DNA of 35,454 nt from SZUA-521 sp041738285 (GTDB lineage: Bacteria > Pseudomonadota > Gammaproteobacteria > Pseudomonadales > Azotimanducaceae), in the NCBI GenBank assembly GCA_041738285.1, contig JBGSQB010000236.1, forward strand, positions 1 to 35,454, in the 5' to 3' direction. The translations under genes and the position numbers were made by a program. Below the pieces are notes generated by a model. It worked only from the letters and a program-made list of their open reading frames with translations, did not search any database and was not told the origin of the DNA. Of this stretch, positions 32,524 to 35,454 are shown piece by piece; positions within the stretch are counted from its first letter, which is position 1, and every line of letters starts with the position of its first letter.

Positions 32524-33779
32524 CGATGCCGAATCTCGCCGTTGCCGAACACCACGTACTTCTGAGATGTCAGTCCCTCGAGGCCAACCGGGCCACGGGC
32601 ATGCAGTTTGTCGGTCGAGATGCCAATTTCGGCCCCAAGGCCGAACTCGAAGCCATCGGCAAACTGAGTCGATGCGTTGACGAGCACGGAGGCGGAATCC
32701 ACCTCCGTCAGAAAGCGCCGCGCGCGGGCGTAATCCCTAGTGACGATGGCATCGGTGTGCTGCGAGCCATAGGTATTGATGTGATCGATCGCTTCATCGA
32801 GACCCGCCACCGTACGAATGGCCAGCACCGGGCCGAGGTACTCCGCGCGCCAATCCGACTCGGTTGCCAGCGCAACATCGCTGATGATGTGTCGCGTGCG
32901 TTCACACCCGCGCAGTTCAACGCCGGCCTGCCGAAAGCGATCCGACAGCGGACGCAGCACGCGAGGTGCGATCGCCTGGTCCACAAGCAGCGTTTCGAGT
33001 GCGTTGCACACGGCGTACTTCTCGGTCTTCGAGTTCACCGCGATGGCGATCGCCATCGCTTCATCGGCGAACTCATCGACATATACATGACAGACACCAT
33101 CGAGGTGCTTGATGATCGGAATTCGCGACTCGCGCATGACGCGTTCGATCAGACCTTTGCCGCCGCGCGGCACCAGCACGTCCACGTAGCTATCGAGCTT
33201 GAGCAGTTCGCCCACCGCGGCGCGGTCCGTGGTGTCGATGAGCTGCACCGCATGCTCCGGGAGTTGTGCCGCCGCGAGTCCGGTGGCGATGCAGGCGGCG
33301 ATCGCGCGGTTGGAGTGAATGGCCTCCGAACCGCCCCGCAGAATGCACGCATTGCCAGACTTCAAACAGAGGCTCGCCGCATCCACCGTCACGTTCGGCC
33401 GTGACTCGTAGATGATGCCGATCACGCCAAGCGGTACGCGCATACGGCCCACTTGAATGCCCGTGGGGAGGAACTTCAGATCACTGATGGCGCCCACCGG
33501 ATCGGGTAGTGTGTCCACTTGACGGACGCCGTCGATCATCCGATTGATGGCCACGTCGTCGAGTACCAGGCGATCGATGAGCGGCTGATCGAGGCCGTTG
33601 GCGCGGGCTTGATCGAGATCCTGCGAATTGGCGTTGCGCAAGGACCCGCGCGACGCATCGAGCGCCACGGCAATGGCGCGCAACGCCGCAGATTTCCGGG
33701 CGGGCGCAGCCGAGGCGATCAACCGCGATGCGCGCCGCGCATCCATCCCCATCTGCCGAATTGTCGCTTCGATGCTCAT
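32520..33779 (-). CDS. proA: Gamma-glutamyl phosphate reductase
   Basis: About 419 residues; makes glutamate 5-semialdehyde for proline synthesis with NADPH. Catalytic Cys in KYAVCNALETLLVD; other signatures are GVIGIIYESRPNVTVDAASL, KSGNACILRGGSEAIHSN and GPVGLEGLTSQKYV. ATG 33779 (MSIEATIRQ) is preferred to a TTG at 33809 that would overlap the upstream gene. The proA-nadD order matches Pseudomonas. Confidence 0.96.
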   Translation of the reverse strand: MSIEATIRQMGMDARRASRLIASAAPARKSAALRAIAVALDASRGSLRNANSQDLDQARANGLDQPLIDRLVLDDVAINRMIDGVRQVDTLPDPVGAISDLKFLPTGIQVGRMRVPLGVIGIIYESRPNVTVDAASLCLKSGNACILRGGSEAIHSNRAIAACIATGLAAAQLPEHAVQLIDTTDRAAVGELLKLDSYVDVLVPRGGKGLIERVMRESRIPIIKHLDGVCHVYVDEFADEAMAIAIAVNSKTEKYAVCNALETLLVDQAIAPRVLRPLSDRFRQAGVELRGCERTRHIISDVALATESDWRAEYLGPVLAIRTVAGLDEAIDHINTYGSQHTDAIVTRDYARARRFLTEVDSASVLVNASTQFADGFEFGLGAEIGISTDKLHARGPVGLEGLTSQKYVVFGNGEIRHR

Positions 33780-33789
33780 CTGCTGGAGT

Positions 33790-34404
33790 TCAACCGCGCA
33801 GCCGACCAACCAGTCGCGACAGCTCCGCCAGCCGTTCGCGCGGCAGATTCATCTGCAACAGCCCCTGCTTGATTTCAGGTTCGATCGGCAGCAGCTCCGC
33901 AAGCCGCCAACTGACCGATCGCGCATCGGCAAAATCCACACTCAACGAGAGCTTGGCAACCAACGGGTGCTTGAGCAGCTCGCGCAGAATCTCGACCAGC
34001 GGGGCGTGTTCGGTCCCAACCGCCTGCGCGCGCTCCTCGGGCAGATACTCCACCTCGCCCATGAGCAGGTGATCCGCCTGCTCGAAGGTGCGCAGCACCC
34101 GAAAGCGCGGACCGCCGCTGACCATGATGCCGAGCATGCCGTCGCTGCGCGCATTGAAGTCGACGACACGTGCGTACGTGCCGATGGCGAACACTTTCGG
34201 TTGCGGCGTGTCGATTTCCGTTCGACTTTCCGCGCCGTCTCGAATGAGCACCACACCGAAACCGATCTCTTCCTTCATGCAGCGACTCACCATATCGGTG
34301 TAGCGCGGCTCGAAGATACGCAGCGGCAATCGCCCACCAGCGAACAGCACCGTGCGCAGCGGAAACAGTGGAACTTCGCGATGCAGTTCATGACTGAGTT
34401 GCAT
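33790..34404 (-). CDS. LON substrate-binding domain protein
   Basis: About 204 residues consisting of the N-terminal (LON/PUA-like) domain of Lon protease without ATPase or protease parts. Landmarks: EVPLFPLRTVLFAGGRLPLRIFE, RYTDMVSRC and IGTYARVVDF. Single-domain LON proteins are common next to housekeeping genes in gammaproteobacteria; their role is not established. Two ATGs are possible; 34404 is chosen because AAGG lies 7 nt before it, while the one at 34410 is only 1 nt from AAGG. Ten nt before proA, so it may lead the long operon. Confidence 0.88.
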   Translation of the reverse strand: MQLSHELHREVPLFPLRTVLFAGGRLPLRIFEPRYTDMVSRCMKEEIGFGVVLIRDGAESRTEIDTPQPKVFAIGTYARVVDFNARSDGMLGIMVSGGPRFRVLRTFEQADHLLMGEVEYLPEERAQAVGTEHAPLVEILRELLKHPLVAKLSLSVDFADARSVSWRLAELLPIEPEIKQGLLQMNLPRERLAELSRLVGRLRG

Positions 34405-34494
34405 GCGCATACCTTACCACGCCGACCACGGTACGCCGCTCACTGGTAGACTGCGCCATGGTCGTCAATCGACCGGGAAGAGAGGTTCGTTCAC

Positions 34495-35304
34495 TTGGAT
34501 CTGATGCAGGTCATCGTTCTCGCCTTGATCCAGGGGCTCACGGAATTTCTCCCGATCTCCAGCTCCGCACACCTGGTGCTGCCGGCATTGTTGACGGACT
34601 GGCCCGATCAAGGTCTCGCCTTCGATATCGCACTGCACGCCGGCTCCCTCGCGGCGGTGCTGTATTACTTTCGCGGTGACCTGCAGCAGTTCGTGCTGAG
34701 TTTCTGGCAGTGGTTTCGGGAAGGTGAGGTCGATGCCTACATGCGCCTCATCGGCCAGGTCGTGATTGCCACAATTCCGATCGTGATCATGGGCTTACTG
34801 CTGCGCGACTGGATCGAAATGCACTCGCGCGCGCTGTTCGTGATGGCGGCCACGAGCATCGGCTTCGCCATATTGATGTGGATCGCGGACCGCCGCGTGG
34901 AGCGGCCGGGTATATCGGAGTTTCAGTTGTCCTGGCGCGATGCGCTGCTGATCGGCTGCCTGCAGATGCTCGCAATCGTGCCCGGCACCTCGCGGTCCGG
35001 CATCACGATCACCGCGGGACTGCTGCTCGGCATGACCCGGGAAGCTTCAGCTCGATTCGCGTTCCTGCTGGCCATTCCAACGATCGCGGGCGCCGCCACC
35101 CTCGGTTCGATCGCGGCCTATCAAACGGGTCTTACCATACCCTGGGGCGATGTCGCGATCGGCTTCGGCCTGTCGGCCGTTGTCAGCTACCTCGCCATTG
35201 CCTACTTCATCAAGCTGGTCGAGCGTACGGGGCTCCTGCCCTACGTCATCTACCGGCTGGCCATGGGCGCCGTGCTGATCGGGTTCGGGGTATTCCTGGC
35301 TTAG
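34495..35304 (+). CDS. uppP: Undecaprenyl-diphosphatase UppP (BacA)
   Basis: A 269-residue polytopic membrane enzyme that recycles undecaprenyl pyrophosphate to the monophosphate lipid carrier; higher dosage gives bacitracin resistance. Catalytic signature 1 is ALIQGLTEFLPISSSAHL (Glu and Ser residues) and signature 2 is PGTSRSGITITAGLLLG. The start is TTG 34495, with GAGG 9 nt upstream; ATG 34504 is badly spaced. It converges on ssb with a 7-bp gap and no visible terminator. Confidence 0.95.
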   Translation: MDLMQVIVLALIQGLTEFLPISSSAHLVLPALLTDWPDQGLAFDIALHAGSLAAVLYYFRGDLQQFVLSFWQWFREGEVDAYMRLIGQVVIATIPIVIMGLLLRDWIEMHSRALFVMAATSIGFAILMWIADRRVERPGISEFQLSWRDALLIGCLQMLAIVPGTSRSGITITAGLLLGMTREASARFAFLLAIPTIAGAATLGSIAAYQTGLTIPWGDVAIGFGLSAVVSYLAIAYFIKLVERTGLLPYVIYRLAMGAVLIGFGVFLA

Positions 35305-35311
35305 GGGCCAC

Positions 35312-35454
35312 CTAGAACGGAATATCGTCGTCCAGATCGTCAGCGAAGTTGTCCGGTGGCGGTTGGGAGTCGAAGCCACCTTTGGCGCCACCGCCCGAAG
35401 CGCCGCTGCGAGCCTGCCGCGGCGCGGATTCCCCGCCACCCCCGCCGCTGGGTC
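35312..35454 (-). CDS. ssb: Single-stranded DNA-binding protein, C-terminal part
   Basis: The last 47 codons of a gene that continues past the window edge. The encoded tail is Gly-rich (GGGGGES, SGGGAKGG) and ends in DDLDDDIPF, the acidic tip through which SSB recruits replication and repair partners. The OB-fold lies outside the window. Confidence 0.95.
   Translation of the reverse strand, partial: PSGGGGGESAPRQARSGASGGGAKGGFDSQPPPDNFADDLDDDIPF

Overview
The window is a GC-rich chromosomal segment of a gammaproteobacterium. Its right two thirds carry housekeeping blocks in the standard gammaproteobacterial order: lolB/tRNA-Gln/prs/rplY/pth/ychF facing hemA/prfA/prmC/moeB, then a block running proA-nadD-rsfS-rlmH-mrdA-rodA-mltB-rlpA-dacA-ybeD-lipB. 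Gene content and GC would suit a Steroidobacterales, Nevskiales or Xanthomonadales relative, but I cannot place it more precisely from sequence alone.

Left part (1-14890): a phosphate island. It holds the start of an unrecognised gene, a PhoX/DUF839-like secreted protein, a large periplasmic di-heme c-type protein, polyphosphate kinase (ppk) and exopolyphosphatase (ppx), a lipoprotein with an internally duplicated domain, a TonB-dependent receptor, a small protein with a possible HTH, and a PhoB-type response regulator. Five intergenic sites carry 11-bp direct repeats of TGTCA/CGTCA type (PHO boxes). In all five the last hexamer lies exactly 10 bp before a TAnnnT-like -10 (GACAAT at ppk). They sit upstream of the left-edge gene, ppk, the TonB receptor/lipoprotein pair, the small HTH-like gene and phoB itself. 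A sixth, degenerate site with the same spacing precedes the cytochrome/PhoX-like pair. I infer a local Pho regulon combining polyphosphate storage, extracellular phosphoester breakdown and outer-membrane uptake. The receptor/lipoprotein pair and the di-heme/PhoX-like pair are the least described parts.

Middle (14891-24800): tRNA-Met, ychF, pth, rplY, prs, tRNA-Gln and lolB on the minus strand; hemA, prfA, prmC and moeB on the plus strand. Three things stand out. hemA is split by a 4-bp tandem duplication. ispE is missing from its usual place between lolB and prs. The prs/tRNA-Gln gap holds a 132-bp inverted-repeat element and a duplicated copy of the tRNA-Gln 3' end. REP-like palindromes occur three times.

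Right (23885-35454): one long minus-strand operon with many start/stop overlaps makes the cell-elongation peptidoglycan machinery (PBP2, RodA, MltB, RlpA, DacA), NAD and proline biosynthesis enzymes, ribosome factors (RsfS, RlmH) and lipoate transfer (LipB). A LON-domain protein is at its head. Then come uppP on the plus strand and the C-terminal end of ssb at the right edge.
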